From contig JABWCF010000005.1 of assembly GCA_013359255.1 (NCBI GenBank), positions 1 to 64,000 of the forward strand: a stretch of 64,000 nt of DNA. The letters run 5' to 3'. Source of the stretch: Flavobacteriales bacterium (GTDB lineage Bacteria > Bacteroidota > Bacteroidia > Flavobacteriales_E > Vicingaceae). Positions 18,521 through 27,644 of this stretch are shown piece by piece (the stretch's first letter is position 1; every line of letters starts with the position of its first letter). Below the pieces are notes generated by a model. That model did no database searches. It was not told where the DNA came from and saw only the letters and a list, made by a program, of their open reading frames with translations. Both the position numbers and the translations under genes were made by a program.

Positions 18521-20317
18521 ATGAATAAAACAACATGTGTTTTAGCATTGCTTATTAGTTTAATACTTATTAAAAGTGGCATTGCTCAAAATTTTACCAT
18601 AGAAGAACAAAGAAAATTAGATAGTCTTAATGCAATTATTAATAACCCTAACAGCCACGACACATCTATGGCAAATGCTTATGTAGGTTTAAGTAAGCTT
18701 TTTCATGTTTCAAATATTGATACGATGATGTTCCTTTGCACCAAAGCAAAAAGTATTGTGGAAAAAAAACTAGCCACCCACCCACCAGACAAAATTGCAC
18801 TCGCTTTGCGAAAATCATTATCCGCTGCTCTAAACAACCTTGGGTATGTTTACGAGAATAAAGGACAAATTAAAAATTCCCTTATATACTACCAAAAGGC
18901 TTTAAAAATTGACGAAGAAATTGGAGACAAATATGCAATGGCTTATAATCTAAACAATATTGGGGGTGTTTATCTAAATAGAGGGCAAATTGAAAATGGG
19001 CTAAAATACTATCATAAATCATTAAAAATAAGAGAAGAAATTGGGGATAAAACGGGTATGGCTAATAGTTTGAACAATATTGGGATTATTTATAATAATC
19101 AAGGGCAAATCGAAAATGCCTTGGAATATGCACATAAAGGCATGTTACTAGCTAAGGAATTGGGCTTTCCTAAATTTATTAAAAGTGCATCTGAATTACT
19201 TTATAAATTATATAAAAAACAAAATAAGGGAATGGAGGCTTTGGAAATGTACCAACTGTATATTGCCATGAGAGATAGCACCAATAACTTAGAAACACAA
19301 GCTATAGTTATAAAACAACAAACACAATATGAATACGAAAAACAAAAAGCATTAGATGATGCTGAACATGAAAAGCAATTAGCCATAGAAAAAGAAGCAA
19401 AAGCCAAACAAAAGGTAATCACATTTGCAACAGTAGGAGGATTGATTTTGGTTGCTATTTTCTTAGTTTTTGTATTTAACAGGTTACAAGTAACTCGTAA
19501 ACAGAAAAATGTTATTGAAGAACAAAAAACAGTAGTAGAAAAAGCCCACCATGAATTGGAAGAAAAGAATAAAGAAATAATGGATTCTATTACTTATGCC
19601 AAAAGGATACAATCGGCTATATTACCACCAACCAAACTGGTAAAAGAATACCTAAGGGAGAGTTTTATATTATATAAACCCAAAGACATTGTGGCAGGAG
19701 ATTTTTATTGGATGGAGCATAAAAATGGTAAAATACTTTTTGCAGCTGCAGACTGTACAGGACATGGTGTGCCTGGCGCCATGGTAAGTGTGGTTTGTAA
19801 CAATGGTTTAAATAGAAGTGTGCGAGAGCACGGTTTAACCGACCCAGGAAAGATACTAGATAAAACCAGAGAAATAGTAATACAAGAATTTGAGAAGAGC
19901 GATGAAGACGTAAAAGACGGCATGGACATCTCGTTATGTGGATTAGACTTAAACAACAAAACCTTATCTTGGTCTGGAGCAAATAACCCATTATGGATTA
20001 TTAGAAATAATGAAATACTTGAGTACAAAGCCGACAAACAACCGATAGGCAAATATGCAGAATCAAAACCCTTTACTACCCATCAAATTCAACTAGGAAA
20101 AGGCGATAGTATTTATATATTTACCGATGGTTACCAAGACCAATTTGGCGGTGAGAAAGGCAAAAAGTTTAAAGCAGCCAAACTAAGAGAATTGCTACTT
20201 TCGATACAACACGAGCCGATGGAAAAACAACGAGAACTCATCGACCAAGCTTTTGAAGCATGGAAAGGTAGTTTAGAGCAGGTTGATGATGTGTGCGTGA
20301 TAGGGGTAAGGGTTTAG
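18521..20317 (+). CDS. TPR-SpoIIE PP2C phosphatase, subtype B
   Basis: A 598-aa protein. ATG 18521, preceded by AAAAAGGAAAC, opens a clear signal peptide (MNKTTCVLALLISLILIKSG, then IAQ). An in-frame TTG at 18482 is less likely. Three TPR units in 40-residue phase (about 100-225) each carry LNNIGxxYxNxGQIENxL. The membrane helix ends FVFNRLQVTRKQK, then comes a coiled coil and the phosphatase domain with KDIVAGDFYWME, AAADCTGHGVPGAMVS, DGMDISLCGLD, IFTDGYQDQFGG and QVDDVCVIGVRV. It lacks the 37-nt repeats found in subtype A and so shows the ancestral loop lengths. It ends the row, and 43 nt separate it from the convergent helicase gene. Confidence 0.9.
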   Translation: MNKTTCVLALLISLILIKSGIAQNFTIEEQRKLDSLNAIINNPNSHDTSMANAYVGLSKLFHVSNIDTMMFLCTKAKSIVEKKLATHPPDKIALALRKSLSAALNNLGYVYENKGQIKNSLIYYQKALKIDEEIGDKYAMAYNLNNIGGVYLNRGQIENGLKYYHKSLKIREEIGDKTGMANSLNNIGIIYNNQGQIENALEYAHKGMLLAKELGFPKFIKSASELLYKLYKKQNKGMEALEMYQLYIAMRDSTNNLETQAIVIKQQTQYEYEKQKALDDAEHEKQLAIEKEAKAKQKVITFATVGGLILVAIFLVFVFNRLQVTRKQKNVIEEQKTVVEKAHHELEEKNKEIMDSITYAKRIQSAILPPTKLVKEYLRESFILYKPKDIVAGDFYWMEHKNGKILFAAADCTGHGVPGAMVSVVCNNGLNRSVREHGLTDPGKILDKTREIVIQEFEKSDEDVKDGMDISLCGLDLNNKTLSWSGANNPLWIIRNNEILEYKADKQPIGKYAESKPFTTHQIQLGKGDSIYIFTDGYQDQFGGEKGKKFKAAKLRELLLSIQHEPMEKQRELIDQAFEAWKGSLEQVDDVCVIGVRV

Positions 20318-20360
20318 CTTTTTTATTAAAGAAAGAAAATAGTTGTTTTTACCTTTATTC

Positions 20361-22622
20361 TTAAATTTCGTTTTTATTCATGTTCTTATTATAAGCTACA
20401 CTAAATTTAATATCCGTATAAGTATATTCTTCACCTAATTTTTCCATTATCTCACTTAGTTTGGTACTGTTTATTGTTTTGCAAACAGTAATAATATTTT
20501 TCAACTTTTCTTTATCTACAAAATCGTTTATTGGCAGCATACCTAAGGAAACATAATAAACTAAATGATTTTCTATTGTAAACACGGTGAGTTTGCGATG
20601 TTGGGCAATTTGTTCAATGTTTAAGCCTGATTGATAAAGTTCAAAACTTATTTTTTTGGTATCGGTTTTTTCCTTCTTATCTTTTGTTTGTTTCTTATTT
20701 ATAGTATTGTTTGGCAATGTAGATAGTTCATGAATTACTTTTATTTTTTCTAAATCTTCGTTTCTTGAATGAATAATCTCTTTGGTTAAAAGAGCATTAT
20801 AGCCCATTGATTTACCCATCGCTTCGGCTTTCTTTATTTGTTGAATTTGCTTATAAATAATTGCATCAATTTCGATTAGCTCTTTTATTGTTTTGCTCGT
20901 CTTTCGCTCGTCTTTTAATATTTCTATCTTAGTTAGTATTTTTTTTGATAAATTGTTCAGCAAGGGTAAAAAATGTAAAGTGGCAGCATTTATCCTTTCT
21001 TTCCACTTCAAATGATTTTCTTGAGAGGAGGTATTAAAAAGGGAATTTAATTGAACCAAAAATTTATCGGCTGTTTTTTTTATTTCTTCAAATTCATTAA
21101 TGATTTCATTTATCCATTCTGTAATTTTTTGTTTTCTTTTTTTTTGTTTCTCAGAATCTGAGTTGGGATTGTTTAGCTTTAATCTTATGAGCGAATCTGT
21201 AAAGTTAAAACACTCTAGAATGTATGTTCTTAAAAATATTTTCGATTCTTCGGTTAGTTGCAATTGTAAGTGTGGAAGCTCCAGCTTTGTATTTGAAAAA
21301 GTTTCAATCTCTTTATTGATGTACAAACTATTAAAATTTATTTTAGAGGTAAGTACTAGTCCATTTAAAGAAGTTAAGCGAGACAGTGCTACATAAATTT
21401 GTCCCGGAGCAAATGCATTTCCCACATCAATAATGGCTTTTTCAAAGGTAAGTCCTTGACTTTTGTGGATCGTTATTGCCCAAGCAAGTTTAATGGGATA
21501 TTGTTTAAATGAACCAATTACTTGTTCTTCAATTTCGTTTGTAATTTCATTTACGGTAAACCTGAGGTTTTCCCATTCGTATTTTTCTACTGAAATAATT
21601 TTTCCATTATCAAGTTGTACTAATATTTTGTCTTTATGAAGAGCATGTATTTTACCTATCTTTCCGTTATAAAAGAGTTGATTTCCGCTGGGGTCGTTTT
21701 TAATAAATATAATCTGAGCATCTGTTTTAAGTTCTAATTCCTTTTCAACCGGAAAATTGTTTTCGCTAAATTCTCCTGTTATTTCTGCTTGGTAGAAGTA
21801 GGAGGGAGCCTCTAATTTTTCAAGTTTTTGCTTATTTAAGTTTTCGGCTTTATAATTATGAGTGGTAAGTTGGATGTAGGTATCATCTTTTGACTGAACA
21901 AAATCAGGTTTGTAATACAGGTTTAATAAATCAATATCTTTTTCGCTTATTTCGTTATTTCTTAAGTTATTTAGTACATTAATAAACGTATTGTCAGATT
22001 GTCTGTACACTTTATCAAGTTCTATGTATATGGGTTTGTTTTCCTGTAAGGCCTTGGCATCGAAAAAGAAGGCGCTAGTGTAATAGTTTTTTAAAATATT
22101 CCATTCTTCTTCTTTTACTACCGGTGGCAATTGTAGCAAATCGCCAATAAATAAAATCTGAACTCCTCCAAATGTTAGGTGATTTTTTTTTCGCACACTT
22201 TTAAGCACGGTGTCAATAGCATCAAGTAAATCGGCTCGCAACATACTTACTTCGTCTATAACAAGCAGTTCAATTTCCTGTATTAGTTTTCTTTTACTTT
22301 TATTTAGCTGGAGTTGTTTTAAAAGAGTGTGTGGCGTATTTATTTTATATGATTCGTTGAGTATATTGGGTAGTTTTTTTTCGGGAATAAATGCTCCAAA
22401 CGGCAGTTGAAACAAAGAGTGCAGTGTTACACCACCGGCATTAATAGCGGCAATACCTGTGGGAGCGGCTATTACAGTATTTTTAAAAGTATTTTTAATT
22501 ATGTGTTTCAGAAAAGTAGTTTTTCCGGTTCCGGCTTTTCCTGTTAAAAAAATATGTTTTCTGGTATTGTTTACAAACTTTGCAGCAAGTTCGGCAGGGC
22601 TATTTTCTGTATTGTTCAACAT
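20361..22622 (-). CDS. PIF1-like superfamily 1 helicase with C-terminal HTH
   Basis: A 753-aa ATP-dependent DNA helicase of the PIF1/RecD-like group. Walker A is FLTGKAGTGKTTFLKHI near residue 30 and Walker B is LLVIDEVSML. GDLLQLPPVV is motif III. The C-terminal motifs AITIHKSQGLTFEKAIID and IYVALSRL complete the SF1B core by about residue 415. A long charged coiled region follows. A helix-turn-helix-like segment near the end (SGLNIEQIAQHRKLTVFTIENHL cut at about 690-712) resembles the domain appended to many bacterial RecQ and PIF1-like proteins. Such enzymes unwind forks, R-loops or G-quadruplex DNA. The start lies 3 nt downstream of the mnmE stop, so the two genes are probably cotranscribed. 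Confidence 0.88.
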   Translation of the reverse strand: MLNNTENSPAELAAKFVNNTRKHIFLTGKAGTGKTTFLKHIIKNTFKNTVIAAPTGIAAINAGGVTLHSLFQLPFGAFIPEKKLPNILNESYKINTPHTLLKQLQLNKSKRKLIQEIELLVIDEVSMLRADLLDAIDTVLKSVRKKNHLTFGGVQILFIGDLLQLPPVVKEEEWNILKNYYTSAFFFDAKALQENKPIYIELDKVYRQSDNTFINVLNNLRNNEISEKDIDLLNLYYKPDFVQSKDDTYIQLTTHNYKAENLNKQKLEKLEAPSYFYQAEITGEFSENNFPVEKELELKTDAQIIFIKNDPSGNQLFYNGKIGKIHALHKDKILVQLDNGKIISVEKYEWENLRFTVNEITNEIEEQVIGSFKQYPIKLAWAITIHKSQGLTFEKAIIDVGNAFAPGQIYVALSRLTSLNGLVLTSKINFNSLYINKEIETFSNTKLELPHLQLQLTEESKIFLRTYILECFNFTDSLIRLKLNNPNSDSEKQKKRKQKITEWINEIINEFEEIKKTADKFLVQLNSLFNTSSQENHLKWKERINAATLHFLPLLNNLSKKILTKIEILKDERKTSKTIKELIEIDAIIYKQIQQIKKAEAMGKSMGYNALLTKEIIHSRNEDLEKIKVIHELSTLPNNTINKKQTKDKKEKTDTKKISFELYQSGLNIEQIAQHRKLTVFTIENHLVYYVSLGMLPINDFVDKEKLKNIITVCKTINSTKLSEIMEKLGEEYTYTDIKFSVAYNKNMNKNEI

Positions 22623-22625
22623 ATT

Positions 22626-24035
22626 TTACTTTCCAATACAAAAGCGACTGAATATGGTGCCCAAAATATCTTTATCAATGTCTATAGCCCCGGTGATTTC
22701 TCCTAAATGACGTAATGCATCTCGTATATCTAAGGCCAATAAATCAGAAGAAATATTGTTGTTTAATCCTTGCTGTACATTATGTATTGAGTGTAAAGAT
22801 TTTTGAAGAGCTTCGTAGTGCCTTGCGTTAGAAACAATGCTTTGCTCACTCTGCAACATATTGGCATTGATGAGCGAAAGAAGTTTTTCTTTTAACAAAG
22901 ATAGATTTCTACCTGTTTTGGCCGAAATAAAAAGCGGAGAAAGTGTATTGGAAAAAAATAGAGAGGCTTGCTCCTCTACTTTCTCATCTATTTTGTTTCC
23001 AATAGTTAACAGAGGAGTGTTGGCATCGTAAAGTTTGTTTTTTATTTCAGTTACATCATGTTCTACTTCAGAAGCGGTATCTTTTATTGCATCGAATAGA
23101 TAAAGCACCACAGAGGCCTGTTTAATTTTTTCGTAGGTTTTTTCTATGCCTATTTTTTCTATACGGTCATTCGAATGGCGAATGCCTGCGGTATCAATAA
23201 ACCTAAAATGAATACCTCCGAGAGAAATTTCTTCTTCAATGGTATCGCGGGTAGTGCCAGGTATTTCTGATACAATAGCCCTGTTTTCGTTCAGCAGGGC
23301 ATTAAGTAAAGTAGATTTTCCTACATTGGGTTTGCCGATAATGGCAACCGGCACACCGGATTTAAACACATTACCTAACGAAAAAGATTCGGATAGTTCT
23401 TGTATTTTATTTTTTAAATTCTCTATTAATATTTTTAGTTCTTCACGATTGGCAAATTCAACATCTTCTTCAGAGAAATCTAATTCCAGTTCAATTAATG
23501 CTGCAAAGTGTATTAATTGTTCTCTTAGTTTATTAATTTCATTTGAAAACCCTCCCCGCATTTGTTGCATCGCCATTTTATGAGAAACCTCCGAGTCGGA
23601 AGCAATTAAATCGGCAACCGCTTCGGCTTGCGATAAATCTAACTTTTTATTTAAAAAAGCGCGCAACGTAAATTCTCCCGCACTAGCCATGCGTGCTCCG
23701 TTGTGTATTAATAATTGTATAATTTGCTGCTGAATGTATAAGGAGCCATGACAACTGATTTCAATCATATCTTCACCTGTGTAAGAGTGTGGATTCTTAA
23801 AAATTGAAATTAAGACTTCATCAATGATGGTATTATCCGAATAAATTTCTCCAAAATGAAGAGTATGAGTTTTAACCTCTTTTGCAGTAAATCTTTTTAA
23901 TTTTTTTTTTCTGAATATTTTCTCAATAATGGTGTGGGCCTTATTTCCTGATAGGCGAATGATAGCAATGGCTCCGGTGCCCTGTGCGGTAGCCGGGGCA
24001 CATATTGTATCTTGGTTATGATTTAATTGTGGCAT
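22626..24035 (-). CDS. mnmE: tRNA modification GTPase MnmE
   Basis: A 469-aa protein that, with MnmG, installs the 5-carboxymethylaminomethyl group on wobble uridine. The N-terminal folate-binding domain begins DTICAPATAQGTGAIAIIRL. A helical domain is interrupted by the G domain, with P-loop GKPNVGKSTLLNAL (about 228-241), switch DTAGIR and NKID. The C-terminal signature FCIGK, with the conserved Cys, is present. Length and all landmarks are those of full-length MnmE. No mnmG is in this window. It is divergent from the lipoprotein gene at 24090. The ATG follows a -7-like TACTTTTG box on the minus strand by only about 11 nt. Confidence 0.97.
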   Translation of the reverse strand: MPQLNHNQDTICAPATAQGTGAIAIIRLSGNKAHTIIEKIFRKKKLKRFTAKEVKTHTLHFGEIYSDNTIIDEVLISIFKNPHSYTGEDMIEISCHGSLYIQQQIIQLLIHNGARMASAGEFTLRAFLNKKLDLSQAEAVADLIASDSEVSHKMAMQQMRGGFSNEINKLREQLIHFAALIELELDFSEEDVEFANREELKILIENLKNKIQELSESFSLGNVFKSGVPVAIIGKPNVGKSTLLNALLNENRAIVSEIPGTTRDTIEEEISLGGIHFRFIDTAGIRHSNDRIEKIGIEKTYEKIKQASVVLYLFDAIKDTASEVEHDVTEIKNKLYDANTPLLTIGNKIDEKVEEQASLFFSNTLSPLFISAKTGRNLSLLKEKLLSLINANMLQSEQSIVSNARHYEALQKSLHSIHNVQQGLNNNISSDLLALDIRDALRHLGEITGAIDIDKDILGTIFSRFCIGK

Positions 24036-24046
24036 AATTTCTGCTA

Positions 24047-24054
24047 CAAAAGTA
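24047..24054 (-). promoter_or_regulatory. Candidate -7 box for mnmE
   Basis: The minus-strand sequence TACTTTTG matches TAnnTTTG and ends 11 nt before the mnmE ATG. No clear -33 TTG is visible. If used, the leader would be only a few bases long. Confidence 0.35.
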
Positions 24055-24089
24055 GTAACAAAAGCACTACATATCTAAATCTTAAAACG

Positions 24090-25073
24090 ATGCGTTATTC
24101 TACTCTTTTACTGTTAGCCATTCTTTTTTCCTTATTCTATTCTTGTAAATCTTCTTTAAATATTTCTATACTTAGGCCTGCAAGTGTAGATATTCCTAAA
24201 AATGTGAAAAAAATGGTAGTGTTAAACAATACCTTATTGCGAAACAAAACCAGCAACGCAGTGGTAGAAGGTATTTTAACCGGAGAACAATTATATGGAG
24301 ATAAAAACGCTTCCTTGGCTTGTGTAAACGCTTTGGTACGCGGAATTAACAACAGTAAAATGTATACGGCAACCTACCGTGGCGAAAAAGAAGTATTGAA
24401 TTTCGATAATAGCGTTAACTGGGATGCTGTAAAAGAAATTTGCGATAAAGAAAATGCAGAACTTCTGGTATCTCTCGATTTTTTCGATACCAACTCAGGT
24501 TTAGGAGCCAAAGTATTAGGTGGGGTAAATCAGGTGGCGGGTACGGCTCATTTTTCCATATATTTCCCTATAGAGCAACTTTTAATAAGCGATTTTGTGG
24601 TAACCGACTATAAGGCCACGGGGGCAGCATCTCCTAGTTTGCATCCTTTAGCTGTTATAAACGATGCAGTAGTTAAAAGTGAGTTGCTGGTAGCTGTGGG
24701 CGAAACGGTTGGAGCCAAGGCCTCTTCGGAAATTGTACCAACATGGATTTGGGTGAATAGAATGTTTTATATAGGAGGTGGTAGGGAATTGCGTTTTACT
24801 AAACACCTTATTAGAAACGGAAACTGGGATATGGCAGAACAAAAATTGATGGAACTTACAGGTTCTATTAAAGACCGAAAAGTAAGGAAAGCAAATTATA
24901 ATTTGGCTATGGTAAAAGAAGCCCAAGGCGATTTGGAATCGGCTATCAAGTATGCCGAAACCGCTGCATTTACATTTAATGATAAACATGCAGCCGCATA
25001 CCTGCCCATATTAAAAATGAGGCAGAATGATGAAGCTCGTTTGGCCCATCAGTTACAGCCCGAAAATAAATAA
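24090..25073 (+). CDS. Lipoprotein, DUF6340-like
   Basis: A 327-aa lipoprotein. The correct start is ATG 24090, opening a lipoprotein signal ending LFSLFYSC. An upstream in-frame TTG would add 21 residues that overlap the divergent mnmE start and mask the signal. The mature part begins KSSLNISILRPASVDIPKNV and continues with KKMVVLNNTL. This layout (a short strand such as ILRPA, then conversion to a GNA1162-like fold, with a TPR-like C-terminus WDMAEQKLMEL...YNLAMVKEAQGDLESAI) resembles the Bacteroidota-specific DUF6340 family as I remember it. Function is unknown; the predicted location is the outer or inner membrane, facing the periplasm. The convergent gene ends 9 nt downstream. Confidence 0.7.
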   Translation: MRYSTLLLLAILFSLFYSCKSSLNISILRPASVDIPKNVKKMVVLNNTLLRNKTSNAVVEGILTGEQLYGDKNASLACVNALVRGINNSKMYTATYRGEKEVLNFDNSVNWDAVKEICDKENAELLVSLDFFDTNSGLGAKVLGGVNQVAGTAHFSIYFPIEQLLISDFVVTDYKATGAASPSLHPLAVINDAVVKSELLVAVGETVGAKASSEIVPTWIWVNRMFYIGGGRELRFTKHLIRNGNWDMAEQKLMELTGSIKDRKVRKANYNLAMVKEAQGDLESAIKYAETAAFTFNDKHAAAYLPILKMRQNDEARLAHQLQPENK

Positions 25074-25082
25074 TCAAGTATT

Positions 25083-25550
25083 TTATTTATTCAAAAAAGT
25101 GGTTATACTTTCTTTATCACCTTCCTTGTTTAAAATGAAAGTTTTAACTAGTTCATTTTTGTAAGTCAAAAAGAAACCAACATTTACAATGTTAAACTTT
25201 AACTTATCTACTTTTTTTTCTGAATCTATATAGAAACTAATTTTTTTATTGAACATTTCTTCTTTGATTGTACTATTTGATGACACTACTATGATATTTT
25301 TATTAAATTCAGTTATCAATTTTTTAATATTATTTATCGAATTAGAAACACATCCCTTACAATTAAAAGCAGAAAACATAATTATTAAAGTACTGTCTGA
25401 GTTTAGTTTGATATTATGTTGTGTTGATAAATAGTTACTTAATACGGCAAAATCTTTTTTCTTATCTAAAATTATTTTTTTTGCACAAACTTCAGAGGTA
25501 GGCATCATATGTGAAAAGCATATAAATAGAATTAAAAGGGAAGTTTTCAT
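25083..25550 (-). CDS. Small exported thioredoxin-like protein
   Basis: A 155-aa protein. An N-terminal signal peptide (about 1-24, ending EVCAKK) is followed by a compact domain with strand-loop FSAFNCKGCVSN. This places a CxGC pair where thioredoxin-like peroxiredoxins and thiol oxidoreductases have CxxC. The following alternation of strands and helices (NIIVVSSNS, KISFYIDS, VGFFLTYKNELVKTFIL) fits a minimal thioredoxin fold, although the cis-Pro is not obvious. Similar proteins accompany 6-bladed propeller or DUF4221 lipoproteins in Bacteroidota. The start overlaps the upstream gene's stop (ATGA), so it is translated from the same message as the DUF4221-like gene. Confidence 0.55.
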   Translation of the reverse strand: MKTSLLILFICFSHMMPTSEVCAKKIILDKKKDFAVLSNYLSTQHNIKLNSDSTLIIMFSAFNCKGCVSNSINNIKKLITEFNKNIIVVSSNSTIKEEMFNKKISFYIDSEKKVDKLKFNIVNVGFFLTYKNELVKTFILNKEGDKESITTFLNK

Positions 25551-26572
25551 TTATACACAATTTTGAAAGCTGAATATGTAACTGAATTTGGTTTATTCTC
25601 TCTATTTAGTAGATATATTTTGTCGTCTTTAGTAAAGCAGTGATAGTATAAATATTTTTCTTGGTCAAATATGAACTCACTTATAAAATTAAAATCTTTA
25701 TCAAATATGATAAGCGAAAATGGTTTATCTTCAAATTCGTTTAAATAACCATCTTCATTATAAAAATTAATCCTATGTATATAAATTCTAAAATATAAAT
25801 TATGAAACTTGTTGTACAATATTTTGTCATATCTTGGTTCTTCAATAATGTATCTTTTTAAAAAGGCAAAATTCCCCACACTATCATTTGGATAGACTGT
25901 AGGATCTGAATGATAACGGCTAGTGATATTTTTTTTCGATATTTTATTTTCTTCATTGAGTTTAAGTAATTTCCCTACACTACGAAACCCATACACTAAA
26001 TCCTTTGTGTGTGTGTTCAATACCGAATAAATATAATAGTCCCTATAATTCATTTTTCCGTTAAATTCTTCAGGCCATTGGGCTGTTAATTTTGTTTCGA
26101 AAGGTTTTTGTATAGAAATTGCCATATCGGGTTTTGTTCTGTAGTAGAGTTCTCTCTCAGGGTCTGTTCTGACAGAGATATCTGTACGTATAGCTTGAAC
26201 ATATATATTGTTGCCAACTTTTCTGATAGGACAAAATGAAGCACTAAATGTGAAATTATCATTAAAATCATAATTTGAAGAGGAATAAAGAACACTCTTT
26301 AAGCTACCACTTTTTAAGTTTAAAAGATAAAGTTCATTTGTAGACTCTGGTATAAGAAATATGGAGTCGTAGGAATGAAAATAAAAATTATACTTTTTGT
26401 CATACAAACTATCATTCCAAAGCGTAAAACTGCGATTTGATATAGCATTTTGGTTACCCACGTTATAAATTAAAAAGGATGGTATTTTTTTTCTTAGAAT
26501 AATAAGTTCCTGATTATTACTTGACTCTTGAACTTGCCTTATATCAGAAACGTCTAATGAATCAATAATCAA
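25547..26572 (-). CDS. DUF4221-like lipoprotein, N-terminus apparently broken
   Basis: A frame of 341 codons opening at TTG 26572. It resembles the Bacteroidota DUF4221 family by its sequence style: repeated short strands, an RTDPERELYYRTKPDMAISI segment and a C-terminal KDDKIYLLNRENKP strand. The frame stays open upstream to a stop at 26618-26620 and there reads LLCSKKKIEIYEDSF, which looks like a lipobox. No start codon lies between that stop and TTG 26572. A signal-peptide-like start, ATG 26657 (MLKLTNLIILLSLTF), is in another frame and would join if one base of the T run after ACT were surplus. I infer a frame break near 26613, real or technical. Function is unknown. Confidence 0.6.
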   Translation of the reverse strand: MIIDSLDVSDIRQVQESSNNQELIILRKKIPSFLIYNVGNQNAISNRSFTLWNDSLYDKKYNFYFHSYDSIFLIPESTNELYLLNLKSGSLKSVLYSSSNYDFNDNFTFSASFCPIRKVGNNIYVQAIRTDISVRTDPERELYYRTKPDMAISIQKPFETKLTAQWPEEFNGKMNYRDYYIYSVLNTHTKDLVYGFRSVGKLLKLNEENKISKKNITSRYHSDPTVYPNDSVGNFAFLKRYIIEEPRYDKILYNKFHNLYFRIYIHRINFYNEDGYLNEFEDKPFSLIIFDKDFNFISEFIFDQEKYLYYHCFTKDDKIYLLNRENKPNSVTYSAFKIVYK

Positions 26573-26672
26573 AAATGAATCTTCATATATTTCTATCTTT
26601 TTTTTTGAGCATAAAAGTTAAAGATAAAAGTATTATTAAGTTGGTTAGCTTTAACATTCTAAAGTTGAATTA

Positions 26673-26707
26673 TTAAGGCACAAATAGAAACTCTATTTGT
26701 GCCTTAA
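26673..26707 (-). terminator. Hairpin terminator
   Basis: A perfect 15-bp stem (26673-26687 with 26693-26707) with a 5-nt loop. A/T pairs at the base give a short U tract on the minus strand. It lies 8 nt beyond the stop of the minus-strand broken lipoprotein gene (26716-27233) and before the DUF4221-like gene, so it should end that transcript. Confidence 0.7.
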
Positions 26708-26715
26708 ATTACTAA

Positions 26716-27233
26716 TTATCTACACTCACAATTTGCATCATCAGTAACATCTACAGCAAATCTAACATCATTTAATGTATAATTTGTTGGCGAGGCACTT
26801 GAATCTATTGCAATATAAAAAATATCAGGACTCATAGCACTAGTCTCTTTAACCAAATGAACTCTTCCTAGTTGAAGTAAGAGCAATTCTTCTTCTTGTT
26901 TATAGAAGTTTGGAAACTGAGCACTCCAATTTTCTTCATTGCTAAAAAATAGTGATACTGTGTCATTCAGAATAGCCAAATCTAGGTTATAAAGAATGCT
27001 TGTATTACAGGGCTTTACTTTAGAGCAATCTGATTTTGAGTGTTGCAAGACCACTCTCCCTCAAAAACGTCTAAATTGTAATTAAAATCAACACATAAAT
27101 CTCTTTGTTGATTTTTATTAGTTAAGGCTATTATTTTTTGATTTGTATCGGTTGATAGTTTCTCTTTTGAACAAGCATAAGCTAATATTGGTATTATTAT
27201 AGTGTAGAAATATATATTCTTAAAAGGTTTCAT
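26716..27233 (-). pseudogene. Small lipoprotein gene, frameshifted
   Basis: The first frame (27233 down to 27015) opens with a lipoprotein signal, KNIYFYTIIIPILAYACSKE, and runs to LDVFEGEWSCNTQ before a premature end. A second frame running to 26716 carries HSKSDCSKVKPCNTSIL and a plausible folded remainder ending VDVTDDANCECR. Together they make one protein of about 172 aa if one base is missing. The AAAA run of the coding strand (27034-27037) is a good site, giving the join CNTQKSDCSK; the GGG at 27058-27060 is another. The protein is Cys-rich at the join and the C-terminus. The family is not recognised. It may be a decayed gene or a homopolymer error. Confidence 0.55.

Positions 27234-27644
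<411 letters not shown>

Noticed and set aside
24027-24089. Upstream TTG start of the lipoprotein gene at 24090
   Set aside because: It overlaps the mnmE start and would bury the lipoprotein signal; ATG 24090 fits better.
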